This document shows, one piece after another, positions 1-4,930 of a stretch of DNA of 5,278 nt. The notes below the pieces were generated by a model, which did not search any database, was not told the origin of the DNA, and was given only the letters and a program-made list of their open reading frames with translations. This DNA comes from an uncultured Clostridia bacterium (GTDB lineage Bacteria; Bacillota; Clostridia; Oscillospirales; Oscillospiraceae), in the NCBI GenBank assembly GCA_945910975.1, contig CAMDZY010000122.1, forward strand, positions 1-5,278. The letters run 5' to 3'. How positions within the stretch are numbered: the first letter of the stretch is position 1; each line of letters begins with the position of its first letter. The position numbers and the translations under genes are program-made.

Positions 1-346
1 TGGACGACGGGACATCAGGATCGATTTTCAATACGTAGGAGTTAGATTCGACTGCGAGCGTTTTGGCCGCTTCCACCAGCTCGGTAATGGTCTGGTGGTC
101 ATCCAAATCGCACACGGGGCCACGGCAGCAGTACATCATCGTGTACGGCAGCTTGGTCACCCGGCGAATCAGCACGGACATAGCCCCTTTGATTTTACCG
201 TCCTCCCCGCGGCAGACAATGGCCTTCCACGTCCACATAGACTTCTGCTTGGACCATGCATAGCTCTGGGCAAAATGCCCCTTGGGGTGCGACTGCACAA
301 AGTGTTCATATTCGTTAAGGGTATCCGCTGTAATGATTTCCGTCAT
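1..346 (-). CDS. FemAB/FemX-family peptidoglycan bridge aminoacyltransferase, N-terminal part (3' end cut by window)
   Basis: The visible 115 residues begin at ATG 344-346, and the frame stays open to the window edge, so the C-terminus is missing. Family members are usually 330-420 aa cytoplasmic or membrane-associated enzymes. They transfer an amino acid from an aminoacyl-tRNA to the peptide side chain of lipid II to build the peptidoglycan cross-bridge. The N-terminal pattern fits: a short lead into HPKGHFAQSYAWSKQK (residues 20-35), a W-x-W pair (38-40), a strand GAMSVLIRR (54-62), then Y-T-M-M-Y-C-C-R-G-P-V (68-78), and LKIDPD (106-111) near the edge. These belong to the first GNAT-like fold of Fem proteins. 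The start is fixed by GGAGA at 354-358, 7 nt upstream, and a good promoter lies behind it. The family assignment is fairly safe. The amino acid transferred (Gly, Ala, Ser) cannot be told. Confidence 0.85.
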   Translation of the reverse strand, partial: MTEIITADTLNEYEHFVQSHPKGHFAQSYAWSKQKSMWTWKAIVCRGEDGKIKGAMSVLIRRVTKLPYTMMYCCRGPVCDLDDHQTITELVEAAKTLAVESNSYVLKIDPDVPSS

Positions 347-353
347 GGTAATT

Positions 354-358
354 TCTCC
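354..358 (-). promoter_or_regulatory. Ribosome binding site of the FemX-like gene
   Basis: On the minus strand this reads GGAGA, 7 nt before the ATG at 344-346. It decides the start of the partial gene. Confidence 0.75.
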
Positions 359-385
359 AAAAAAGAAAATATATAATTAGTATGA

Positions 386-414
386 ATTATACCACAACTT
401 TTTATAACTTGCAA
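386..414 (-). promoter_or_regulatory. Sigma-A promoter of the FemX-like gene
   Basis: Read on the minus strand, a -35 TTGCAA (409-414) and a perfect -10 TATAAT (386-391) are separated by exactly 17 bp (392-408). Transcription should begin near 378-380, giving a leader of roughly 33 nt. The -35 hexamer is its own reverse complement, so it also reads TTGCAA on the plus strand. Confidence 0.8.
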
Positions 415-507
415 GCCGCCGCAGGTAAATTTATACGGCATCCGGCATGATTCGCGCGATTTTTTCGGAGAAAAACCGTAAAATACCGTTGAAAAACTCT
501 GTTTTCA

Positions 508-513
508 TATGAT
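508..513 (+). promoter_or_regulatory. Possible -10 (TATGAT) for the ParB-like gene, weak
   Basis: TATGAT lies 24 nt before ATG 538, which leaves room for a short leader carrying the Shine-Dalgarno. No convincing -35 sits 16-18 bp upstream: TTGAAA at 489-494 is only 13 bp away. The alternative is the palindromic TTGCAA at 409-414 with TATACG at 432-437 (17 bp apart), which would give a leader near 95 nt. The choice is unresolved. Confidence 0.25.
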
Positions 514-523
514 TTGCACGCGA

Positions 524-531
524 AAGGCGGG
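524..531 (+). promoter_or_regulatory. Ribosome binding site deciding start 538
   Basis: AAGGCGGG ends 6 nt before ATG 538. It lies inside the frame that opens from the in-frame TTG at 514, so it argues for the shorter protein. Confidence 0.5.
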
Positions 532-537
532 AAAAGA

Positions 538-1017
538 ATGCTAACCAAAGTGCCGGAATCGATTCCGGAATACATACGCACCGCACAGCAGACTGCGCGG
601 TGGATGCAGCAGTGCCGGCTGAACCAAACGCAGGCGGCGCGGGCGCTGGGCAAAAGTCAAAGCGCCCTTGCAAACCAGCTGCGGCTGCTGCGATTGCCCA
701 CGGCGGTGCAGCAGTCGCTGGCGCTGCACCGGCTGTCGCAGCGTCACGCGCGCGCTTTACTGCGGCTGCCCACACAGGCACAGCAGCTTGCGGCCATTGA
801 AACCATCGTCCGCCATGGGCTGAACGTGGCGCAAACAGAAGCGTACATCGATACTCTGCAAGCCGCTCCCCACTCCCCGGCGCTTTGCCGCTTTTTGTCC
901 GAACTGCGACACCTGCTCACCCGCCTGCACACAGCGGGGATCCCCGTAAAGCTAACCCACACCCGCTCCGGTACGGCACTGAAAATCACCATCGAAATCG
1001 ACGCCGGAAAAGGCTGA
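538..1017 (+). CDS. ParB/Noc-like helix-turn-helix protein lacking the ParB CTPase domain
   Basis: The product is 159 aa. Residues 28-51 (LNQTQAARALGKSQSALANQ and on to LRLL) match the DNA-binding helix-turn-helix of ParB/Spo0J/Noc. It is followed by the family's typical continuation: LP (53-54), L-S-x-R-H-A-R-A-L-L (66-75) and G-L-N-V-A-Q-T-E (94-101). The C-terminus (about 119-154) has a leucine-rich helix and a strand-G-strand pattern reminiscent of ParB dimerisation tails. Only about 20 residues precede the helical part. The ParB nuclease/CTPase domain with its GERRxRA motif (roughly 100 residues or more) is therefore absent; canonical proteins are about 280-300 aa. ATG 538 is preferred over TTG 514 because AAGGCGGG at 524-531 sits 6 nt before it. 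Most likely a DNA-binding protein or repressor; a role in segregation is not shown. No antisense frame has comparable family signal. Confidence 0.75.
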   Translation: MLTKVPESIPEYIRTAQQTARWMQQCRLNQTQAARALGKSQSALANQLRLLRLPTAVQQSLALHRLSQRHARALLRLPTQAQQLAAIETIVRHGLNVAQTEAYIDTLQAAPHSPALCRFLSELRHLLTRLHTAGIPVKLTHTRSGTALKITIEIDAGKG

Positions 1018-1134
1018 CGTGAAACAGCTTTGCAAAGGCTTCCCCTTGATTTTCTGGCGTAGCTTGCAAAAAGCAGCTGCACGATAGGAATCAGCCGAAC
1101 TTTTTTCTTGCAAATATGTCATCCTAGTTTTTAG

Positions 1135-1158
1135 GCCGATTTTGAAAAGTCAATCGGC
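1135..1158. other. Stem-loop GCCGATT / AATCGGC
   Basis: There is a perfect 7-bp inverted repeat (1135-1141 with 1152-1158) and a 10-nt loop. A T6 run follows only at 1171-1176, 12 nt after the stem, so it is a poor intrinsic terminator in the plus direction. It could be a degenerate terminator of the ParB-like gene, an operator or chance. Confidence 0.3.
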
Positions 1159-1338
1159 ATAATGTATGAATTTTTTGCAGTTGTTTTGTGCTGTTTGCCG
1201 ATGCTTTTGAACGGAAATTCTTAAGTGAATGACATTACCTTACACATGGAAGGCTTTGGTGCGGTGCAAACCGGTGACCCCATGTTTCAGTATACACAAT
1301 TTTATGCCCTGTGTCGAGCGGGAAATGGGAAAATTTAC

Positions 1339-1367
1339 TTGCAAAGTTGGTCAATTGCGGGTATACT
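1339..1367 (+). promoter_or_regulatory. Sigma-A promoter of glmU
   Basis: A -35 TTGCAA (1339-1344), a 17-bp spacer and a -10 TATACT (1362-1367) form a good vegetative promoter. Transcription should start near 1374, leaving a leader of about 30 nt. It has the same -35 hexamer and spacer length as the promoter of the FemX-like gene. Confidence 0.8.
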
Positions 1368-1390
1368 GATACTACTATCCTATAAAAAGC

Positions 1391-1395
1391 AGGAG
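1391..1395 (+). promoter_or_regulatory. Ribosome binding site of glmU
   Basis: AGGAG lies 8 nt upstream of ATG 1404. It fixes the glmU start. Confidence 0.8.
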
Positions 1396-1403
1396 TAACC
1401 ACT

Positions 1404-2141
1404 ATGCACACAAAAGCAATCGTTCTGGCGGCGGGCAAGGGTACCCGCATGATGTCAGAAACCAACCATATGCCCAAGGTTCTGCGGCAGGCGTGCGGCA
1501 AGCCGCTGCTGCATTACGTTCTCAAAGCGCTTGATTTTATCCCGGTGGAGGACACCGTTTTGGTCGGCGGCTATCAGAAGGAAGCCGTCTTTGCTGCTTT
1601 TCCCGATTACCCCACCGCCGTGCAGGAGCCGCAGCTCGGCACCGGTCATGCCGTGCAGTGCGCGAGAGCGCAGCTTGAACGGTTTGACGGCACCGTTTTG
1701 GTCTGCTACGGCGATATGCCGTTGCTGAAAAAAGAGGTCTATCAGGGCTTGCTGGCTGCACACGCCGCCTCGGATGCCAAATGTACCATGCTCTCCGGCA
1801 CGTGCGAGGAAAATTTGCCCTATGGCCGCGTCGTGCGCGATGCAGAGGGGAATTTTTTGCAGATTGTTGAGGACAAGGACTGCAGCCCGGAGCAAAAGGC
1901 GATCCGCGAGCTGAACGTGGGCATCTACGCCTTTGACTGCAAGGAACTGCTCACGTGTCTGGATTTGATTCAGAACCACAACGCGCAGGGCGAATACTAC
2001 CTGACCGATGTCCCCGCCATTATGCGCAGCCGCGGTCACCGTGTGGCCGTGTACACGGCAGAGCTAAACGAGCAGATCATCGGCGTCAACACGCCGGAAC
2101 AGCTGGCGCTCACCGAGCGGTATCTCAGCCATGCTCGATGA
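1404..2141 (+). CDS. glmU: GlmU-type UDP-GlcNAc pyrophosphorylase, single-domain (no acetyltransferase domain)
   Basis: This 245-aa cytoplasmic nucleotidyltransferase probably makes UDP-GlcNAc from UTP and GlcNAc-1-P, feeding peptidoglycan and teichoic acid synthesis. The GlmU pyrophosphorylase motifs appear in order: LAAGKGTRM (8-16), the substrate lysine in MPKVL (K25), QLGTGHA (77-83), YGDMPLL (102-108), PYGRVVRD (139-146), E156 in the IVEDKD stretch, N171 in ELNVGIY, EYYLTD (197-202) and GVN (227-229). D104 and N229 correspond to the Mg-binding D105 and N227 of E. coli GlmU. The protein stops just after this domain, whereas full-length GlmU is about 455 aa with a left-handed beta-helix acetyltransferase. 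No hexapeptide repeats follow in any frame, so this is not a simple frameshift. The acetylation step must be encoded elsewhere, or this is a paralogue with related NTP-transferase activity. It has its own promoter and overlaps the next gene by 11 nt. Confidence 0.87.
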   Translation: MHTKAIVLAAGKGTRMMSETNHMPKVLRQACGKPLLHYVLKALDFIPVEDTVLVGGYQKEAVFAAFPDYPTAVQEPQLGTGHAVQCARAQLERFDGTVLVCYGDMPLLKKEVYQGLLAAHAASDAKCTMLSGTCEENLPYGRVVRDAEGNFLQIVEDKDCSPEQKAIRELNVGIYAFDCKELLTCLDLIQNHNAQGEYYLTDVPAIMRSRGHRVAVYTAELNEQIIGVNTPEQLALTERYLSHAR

Positions 2142-2499
2142 GATCATCGCCCTGTTCCATCAGCCGCTGATCGGCGCGTTTGTGGCCAATGCACACCTGC
2201 CCGTTTCGTGGCAGGTAAGTCCGCTGCGCACGTATCAGCAATCCATCGCCGTGCTGATTACGGCGGAGGAAAAAATTTATGTGGCGCAGGTGGACGCGCT
2301 GGACACTGTTCCCATTGATCTTACCTTTACACAGATGGAGCGCAGCCAATTCGGCAGGGAATTTTCGCTTTTGCCCGACAAGCGCTATTTCTCCATCCGC
2401 ACCGGCAAGGCGAAAAAAGACTACCGGTTTTCACCGGAGCTTTGCAAAACCGCGCGTTTTCCAAGTGCTGCGGATTATTGGGACTATTTGGTGCAATAG
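2131..2499 (+). CDS. Hypothetical protein, translationally coupled to glmU
   Basis: This encodes 122 aa and is not recognised. It begins at ATG 2131 inside the last codons of glmU (11-nt overlap, different frame) and has no strong Shine-Dalgarno, so translation is probably coupled to glmU. It has no signal peptide or membrane segment, so it is likely cytoplasmic. The composition is ordinary: a helical start (MLDEIIALFHQP), then alternating strands in the middle (residues about 35-75). The second half is rich in charged and aromatic residues, and the chain ends with the aromatic-rich ADYWDYLVQ. A small alpha/beta or beta-barrel fold seems plausible, but this is inference only. It is the last gene before the next promoter. 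The tight overlap with a cell-wall precursor gene suggests, but does not prove, a related role. Confidence 0.7.
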   Translation: MLDEIIALFHQPLIGAFVANAHLPVSWQVSPLRTYQQSIAVLITAEEKIYVAQVDALDTVPIDLTFTQMERSQFGREFSLLPDKRYFSIRTGKAKKDYRFSPELCKTARFPSAADYWDYLVQ

Positions 2500-2555
2500 C
2501 GGCTGCAAATTTTTCACAATTTGGGGAAAAATAGCTTTATGCCGACACCATGATA

Positions 2556-2564
2556 TGATATAAT
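2556..2564 (+). promoter_or_regulatory. Extended -10 promoter of the lipoprotein-sufC-sufB unit
   Basis: TGA then TATAAT (2559-2564) gives the extended -10 form TGnTATAAT. The hexamer 17 bp upstream, TTTATG (2536-2541), is a weak -35, which an extended -10 can tolerate. Transcription would start near 2571, giving a leader of about 57 nt. Confidence 0.7.
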
Positions 2565-2572
2565 AGTATAGA

Positions 2573-2586
2573 TGCTGTCGGCAGCA
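2573..2586 (+). other. 5'-leader stem-loop TGCTG-TCGG-CAGCA
   Basis: A perfect 5-bp stem closes a four-base loop 2-3 nt from the predicted transcription start. Hairpins this close to a 5' end can protect an mRNA from decay; that role here is inferred. A second, weaker hairpin (CCGC 2590-2593 with GCGG 2602-2605) follows. Confidence 0.35.
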
Positions 2587-2612
2587 AGGCCGCTTGTTCC
2601 GGCGGTTCACAG

Positions 2613-2619
2613 AAGGGAG
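2613..2619 (+). promoter_or_regulatory. Ribosome binding site of the lipoprotein gene
   Basis: AAGGGAG lies 8 nt before ATG 2628. It supports the plus-strand reading over the slightly longer antisense frame at 2607-3134. Confidence 0.75.
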
Positions 2620-2627
2620 CGGCTACC

Positions 2628-3137
2628 ATGTCCAAGTTTTTCAAGTGCATATTGCTTTGTCTGTCGTTGGCGGGACTTTGTGCCTGCCAATCGGCGTCGC
2701 CATCGCATGAGTATATGCAGGCCATTGATGCCTATTATGATGCGCTGGAGGAAAACCAATTCACCACCTTGCAGCAATGTATGCCGGCGCAGGTGCTCGA
2801 CAGCCTTGGCCTGGATGCCGGGGAACTGTCCAATCTGGTGAACCATTACAGCACCCATTACGGCACAGATTTTGCCGTGACCGTAACGGAAAACGGCAGC
2901 GCCCGGCTTGACCGTGCGCAGCTGGATGATTTGTCCGCCTATTTGGCGCAGCAATACGGCATCGAGCCGGATTTGCAGAACGCCTATCTGGTGGAATATA
3001 CTGCCGAATTTGATGGCAGTGCGTCTGCAAATACGCTGACGCAGGGCGTCGTTGTGTACCAAATGCGCGACGATTGGTATATCGATTTGCAGGCCGGCTC
3101 CACGGTGGACAGCATTCGCCGGCTTTATAACCAATGA
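2628..3137 (+). CDS. Small secreted lipoprotein of unknown function
   Basis: The 169-aa product has a clear lipoprotein signal peptide: MSKFFK with two lysines, a hydrophobic stretch (residues 8-19), and a lipobox LCA-C with the lipidated cysteine at position 20. After export and cleavage it would be anchored to the outer face of the membrane. The mature part opens with a helix YMQAIDAYYDALEENQFTTL, then predicted helices and strands ending in VVYQMRDDWYIDL (about 145-157). A helix followed by a curved sheet ending in a W-Y strand resembles small NTF2-like or DUF4878-type lipoproteins, but no family was firmly recognised. It is the first gene after a good promoter and lies 26 nt upstream of sufC with no terminator between, so it is probably cotranscribed with the Fe-S genes. 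That is odd for an extracytoplasmic protein. Confidence 0.8.
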   Translation: MSKFFKCILLCLSLAGLCACQSASPSHEYMQAIDAYYDALEENQFTTLQQCMPAQVLDSLGLDAGELSNLVNHYSTHYGTDFAVTVTENGSARLDRAQLDDLSAYLAQQYGIEPDLQNAYLVEYTAEFDGSASANTLTQGVVVYQMRDDWYIDLQAGSTVDSIRRLYNQ

Positions 3138-3150
3138 TTCTATAGACGAA

Positions 3151-3158
3151 AGAAGGAA
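3151..3158 (+). promoter_or_regulatory. Ribosome binding site supporting a GTG start for sufC
   Basis: AGAAGGAA ends 5 nt before GTG 3164. There is no ATG at the right place to make the conserved LELRNVSY beginning of the ATPase, so GTG is the start. Confidence 0.75.
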
Positions 3159-3163
3159 TTTTA

Positions 3164-3898
3164 GTGCTGGAATTGCGGAATGTGTCCTATCAGGCAGCAG
3201 GTGAGAACGGCCCGGTCGGAATTTTGCGGGATATCAACCTCTGCATCGAGGACAAACGCTTTCTTGTGATTACCGGCCCCAACGGTGGCGGCAAGACAAC
3301 GCTTGCCAAAATCATTATGGGCATCTATCAGCCGACGCAAGGCCAAATTCTGTGGAACGGCACGGACATTACCGGCTTATCCATCAGCGAGCGCGCCAAG
3401 CTCGGTATTGCTTACGGCTTCCAGCAACCGCCCCGGTTCAAGGGACTGAAGGTGCGGGATCTGCTGTCGATCGCGGCAGGACAACCCCTGAGCCACGATG
3501 CCGCTTGCGCTTACCTGACGCGCGTGGGGCTGTGCGCGCGGGACTATCTTGAGCGCGACGTTGACACCAGCCTGTCCGGCGGCGAGGTCAAGCGCGTGGA
3601 AATTGCCACGGTTTTGGCGCGACAGTCTGCGCTTATGATTTTTGACGAACCGGAGGCCGGCATCGACCTGTGGAGCTTCGCGCGGCTGACCGAAACCTTC
3701 CGTGACCTCCACGATGAAAAGAAATCTACCATCCTCATCATCTCCCATCAGGAACGCATCATCCGTCTGGCGGACGAAATTCTTCTGGTATCCGGCGGAC
3801 AGCTGGCAGCGCGCGGCCCGGTGGAGGAGATCTATCCCAAAATTATGCAGCAAACCGTCACGGGCTGCAATCTTTTGGAGGTGGACAAGAAATGTTAA
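3164..3898 (+). CDS. sufC: SufC-type Fe-S assembly ABC ATPase (SmsC-like)
   Basis: This 244-aa ATPase powers the SufB scaffold during Fe-S cluster assembly in the cytoplasm. All ABC motifs are present: Walker A GPNGGGKT (38-45), Q-loop in YGFQQPPRFKG (84-94), signature LSGGE (137-141) followed by VKR as in SufC, Walker B with catalytic glutamate LMIFDEPEAG (157-166, E162), D-loop G-I-D (166-168), and the switch histidine in IISHQER (H195). FQxPPRFKG after the Q-loop and EPEAGIDLW after Walker B set it apart from ordinary importer ATPases. E. coli SufC, at 248 aa, is the same size. It starts at GTG 3164. Its end (TAA 3896-3898) overlaps the sufB ATG by 7 nt, so expression is tightly coupled. 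No membrane permease is nearby in the same orientation, which fits a soluble SUF ATPase. Confidence 0.88.
   Translation: MLELRNVSYQAAGENGPVGILRDINLCIEDKRFLVITGPNGGGKTTLAKIIMGIYQPTQGQILWNGTDITGLSISERAKLGIAYGFQQPPRFKGLKVRDLLSIAAGQPLSHDAACAYLTRVGLCARDYLERDVDTSLSGGEVKRVEIATVLARQSALMIFDEPEAGIDLWSFARLTETFRDLHDEKKSTILIISHQERIIRLADEILLVSGGQLAARGPVEEIYPKIMQQTVTGCNLLEVDKKC
3877..3883 (+). promoter_or_regulatory. Strong Shine-Dalgarno of sufB inside the end of sufC
   Basis: GGAGGTG lies 8 nt upstream of ATG 3892 and within the last codons of sufC. It should give sufB efficient translation of its own as well as coupling. Confidence 0.8.
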
Positions 3899-4815
3899 AC
3901 GATATTCAAAAGCACATTTTGCAAGCCGTCGCCGACATGGCGCAGATTCCTGACGGCGCAGTCAATATCCGCACCGATGGGCAAAAGGCATTCCGCCAGA
4001 ACTCGGAGCATATCGCCATCACCTCCAAGCAGGACAAGGACGGCATCGATATCCGCATTGCACCGGGCACAAAGGACGAATCCGTACACATTCCGGTGGT
4101 GCTGACCCAATCCGGCTTTCACGACATGGTCTACAACGACTTTTTCGTCGGCGAGGGTGCAGACGTCACCATCGTGGCCGGCTGCGGCATCCACAACTGC
4201 GGCGACTGCGACAGTGAGCATGACGGCATTCATACATTCTATGTCGGAAAAAATGCAAAAGTCCGCTACATTGAAAAGCATTACGGCGAGGGCGAGGGAC
4301 GCGGCAAGCGTGTGTTGAACCCGCAGACCGTGTTATATCTGGAAGAAGGCGCACAGGTGACGCTGGAAACCAGCCAAATCCGCGGCGTGGACGACACAAA
4401 ACGTTACACCCGCGCCGAGCTAAACGGTGCGGACGCAGAAATCACCGTGCAGGAAAAACTGCTGACACATGGTGCGCAAAACGCCGTTTCGGAAATGGAT
4501 ATCATTTTAAACGGCAAAAACACCAAGACGCAGGTCATTTCCCGCTCTGTCGCGCAGGAGGATTCCACACAGGTCTTTTACCCGCGCGTGCAGGGCAACA
4601 ACGCCTGCTTCGGCCATGTGCAGTGCGACTCCATCATCATGGGCGACGCCAAGGTGCGCTCCATCCCGGAGATCGCCTGCAACCATGTAGACGCCAGCCT
4701 GATCCACGAAGCCGCCATCGGCAAAATTGCCGGTGAACAGATTTTAAAGCTGATGACCCTTGGCCTGAGCCACGAAGAAGCCGAACAGAAAATTTTGGAC
4801 GGCTTCCTGCGCTGA
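3892..4815 (+). CDS. sufB: Short SufB/SufD-family Fe-S cluster scaffold (SmsB-like)
   Basis: The 307-aa product covers only the SufB/D beta-helix core and the C-terminal helices, against about 495 aa for E. coli SufB. This is the size of the single SufB-like partner in minimal SufBC (SmsCB) systems of archaea and anaerobic bacteria. The C-terminal signature is clear: CFGHVQCDSIIMGDAKVRSI (239-258), then CNHVDASLIHEA (263-274) and IGKIAGEQ (276-283). Aligned by motif with E. coli SufB, C245 of QCDSII matches the essential C405, and H272-E273 match H433-E434, which bind the nascent cluster or metal. An unusual C-x4-C-x2-C group sits at C98, C103 and C106, before a D-S-E-H-D-G-I-H stretch. The end is followed by two terminators. 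With no SufD, SufS or SufU present, it probably works as a homodimer with SufC; the sulfur donor is unknown. Confidence 0.87.
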   Translation: MLNDIQKHILQAVADMAQIPDGAVNIRTDGQKAFRQNSEHIAITSKQDKDGIDIRIAPGTKDESVHIPVVLTQSGFHDMVYNDFFVGEGADVTIVAGCGIHNCGDCDSEHDGIHTFYVGKNAKVRYIEKHYGEGEGRGKRVLNPQTVLYLEEGAQVTLETSQIRGVDDTKRYTRAELNGADAEITVQEKLLTHGAQNAVSEMDIILNGKNTKTQVISRSVAQEDSTQVFYPRVQGNNACFGHVQCDSIIMGDAKVRSIPEIACNHVDASLIHEAAIGKIAGEQILKLMTLGLSHEEAEQKILDGFLR

Positions 4816-4828
4816 TCCCAACAAAATT

Positions 4829-4870
4829 GCGCCGCATCCGCCGAAGCCGGTAGATGCGGCGCTGCTTTTT
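4829..4870 (+). terminator. Intrinsic terminator 1 after sufB
   Basis: A perfect 10-bp GC-rich stem (GCGCCGCATC 4829-4838 with GATGCGGCGC 4853-4862) has a 14-nt loop and T5 at 4866-4870. It begins 14 nt after the sufB stop codon. Confidence 0.8.
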
Positions 4871-4873
4871 GCC

Positions 4874-4913
4874 AAAACGCCCACGCGAACATGGTGTCGC
4901 GCGGGCGTTTTTT
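4874..4913. terminator. Terminator 2, possibly bidirectional, between convergent genes
   Basis: AAAACGCCC (4874-4882) pairs with GGGCGTTTT (4903-4911). The stem continues as CGCG/CGCG (4884-4887 with 4898-4901) across one A-C mismatch, and the loop is 4888-4897. T6 at 4908-4913 serves the plus direction. A4 at 4874-4877 gives a short U-tract for the minus-strand permease gene, which ends at 4931. Confidence 0.8.
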
Positions 4914-4930
4914 GGGTTGCGTAATTTGAA

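Larger units (their letters stand above)
1018..1403 (+). other. 386-bp intergenic region between the ParB-like gene and glmU
   Basis: No recognisable gene or RNA family is seen here. It is clearly more AT-rich than the flanking genes. It holds a parS-like half-site starting at the preceding stop codon (1017-1026), a short hairpin (1135-1158) and a second partial parS-like match (1283-1298). It also holds five copies of TGCAAA (1031, 1065, 1109, 1265, 1340), a short open frame (1225-1398, doubtful), and the glmU promoter and Shine-Dalgarno at its right end. The long spacing puts glmU in its own transcription unit. Confidence 0.6.

Noticed and set aside
514..537. Upstream TTG start that would add 8 residues to the ParB-like protein
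   Set aside because: The Shine-Dalgarno-like AAGGCGGG lies inside this extension and serves ATG 538; nothing precedes TTG 514.
1319..1326. CGGGAAAT, half of the Noc-binding site ATTTCCCGGGAAAT
   Set aside because: The other half is not present (one of six bases agrees), so it is likely chance.
1455..2039. Long minus-strand open frame (194 aa) opposite glmU
   Set aside because: It is antisense to a gene with all the GlmU motifs, has no Shine-Dalgarno or recognisable family, and is explained by high GC content.
2509..2532. Stem ATTTTTC / GAAAAAT after the small gene, considered as a terminator
   Set aside because: The stem is almost all A-T, has a 10-nt loop and is not followed by a T-run. 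It would be very unstable.
2607..3134. Minus-strand frame of 175 aa, longer than the lipoprotein it opposes
   Set aside because: The plus-strand gene has a promoter, Shine-Dalgarno, signal peptide and lipobox. The antisense product shows no family features.
3141..3146. TATAGA as a separate promoter for sufC
   Set aside because: No -35 lies 16-18 bp upstream, and the leader would be too short. Cotranscription with the lipoprotein is simpler.
3377..3853. Minus-strand frame of 158 aa opposite sufC
   Set aside because: The plus strand carries every ABC ATPase motif, so this is a shadow frame.
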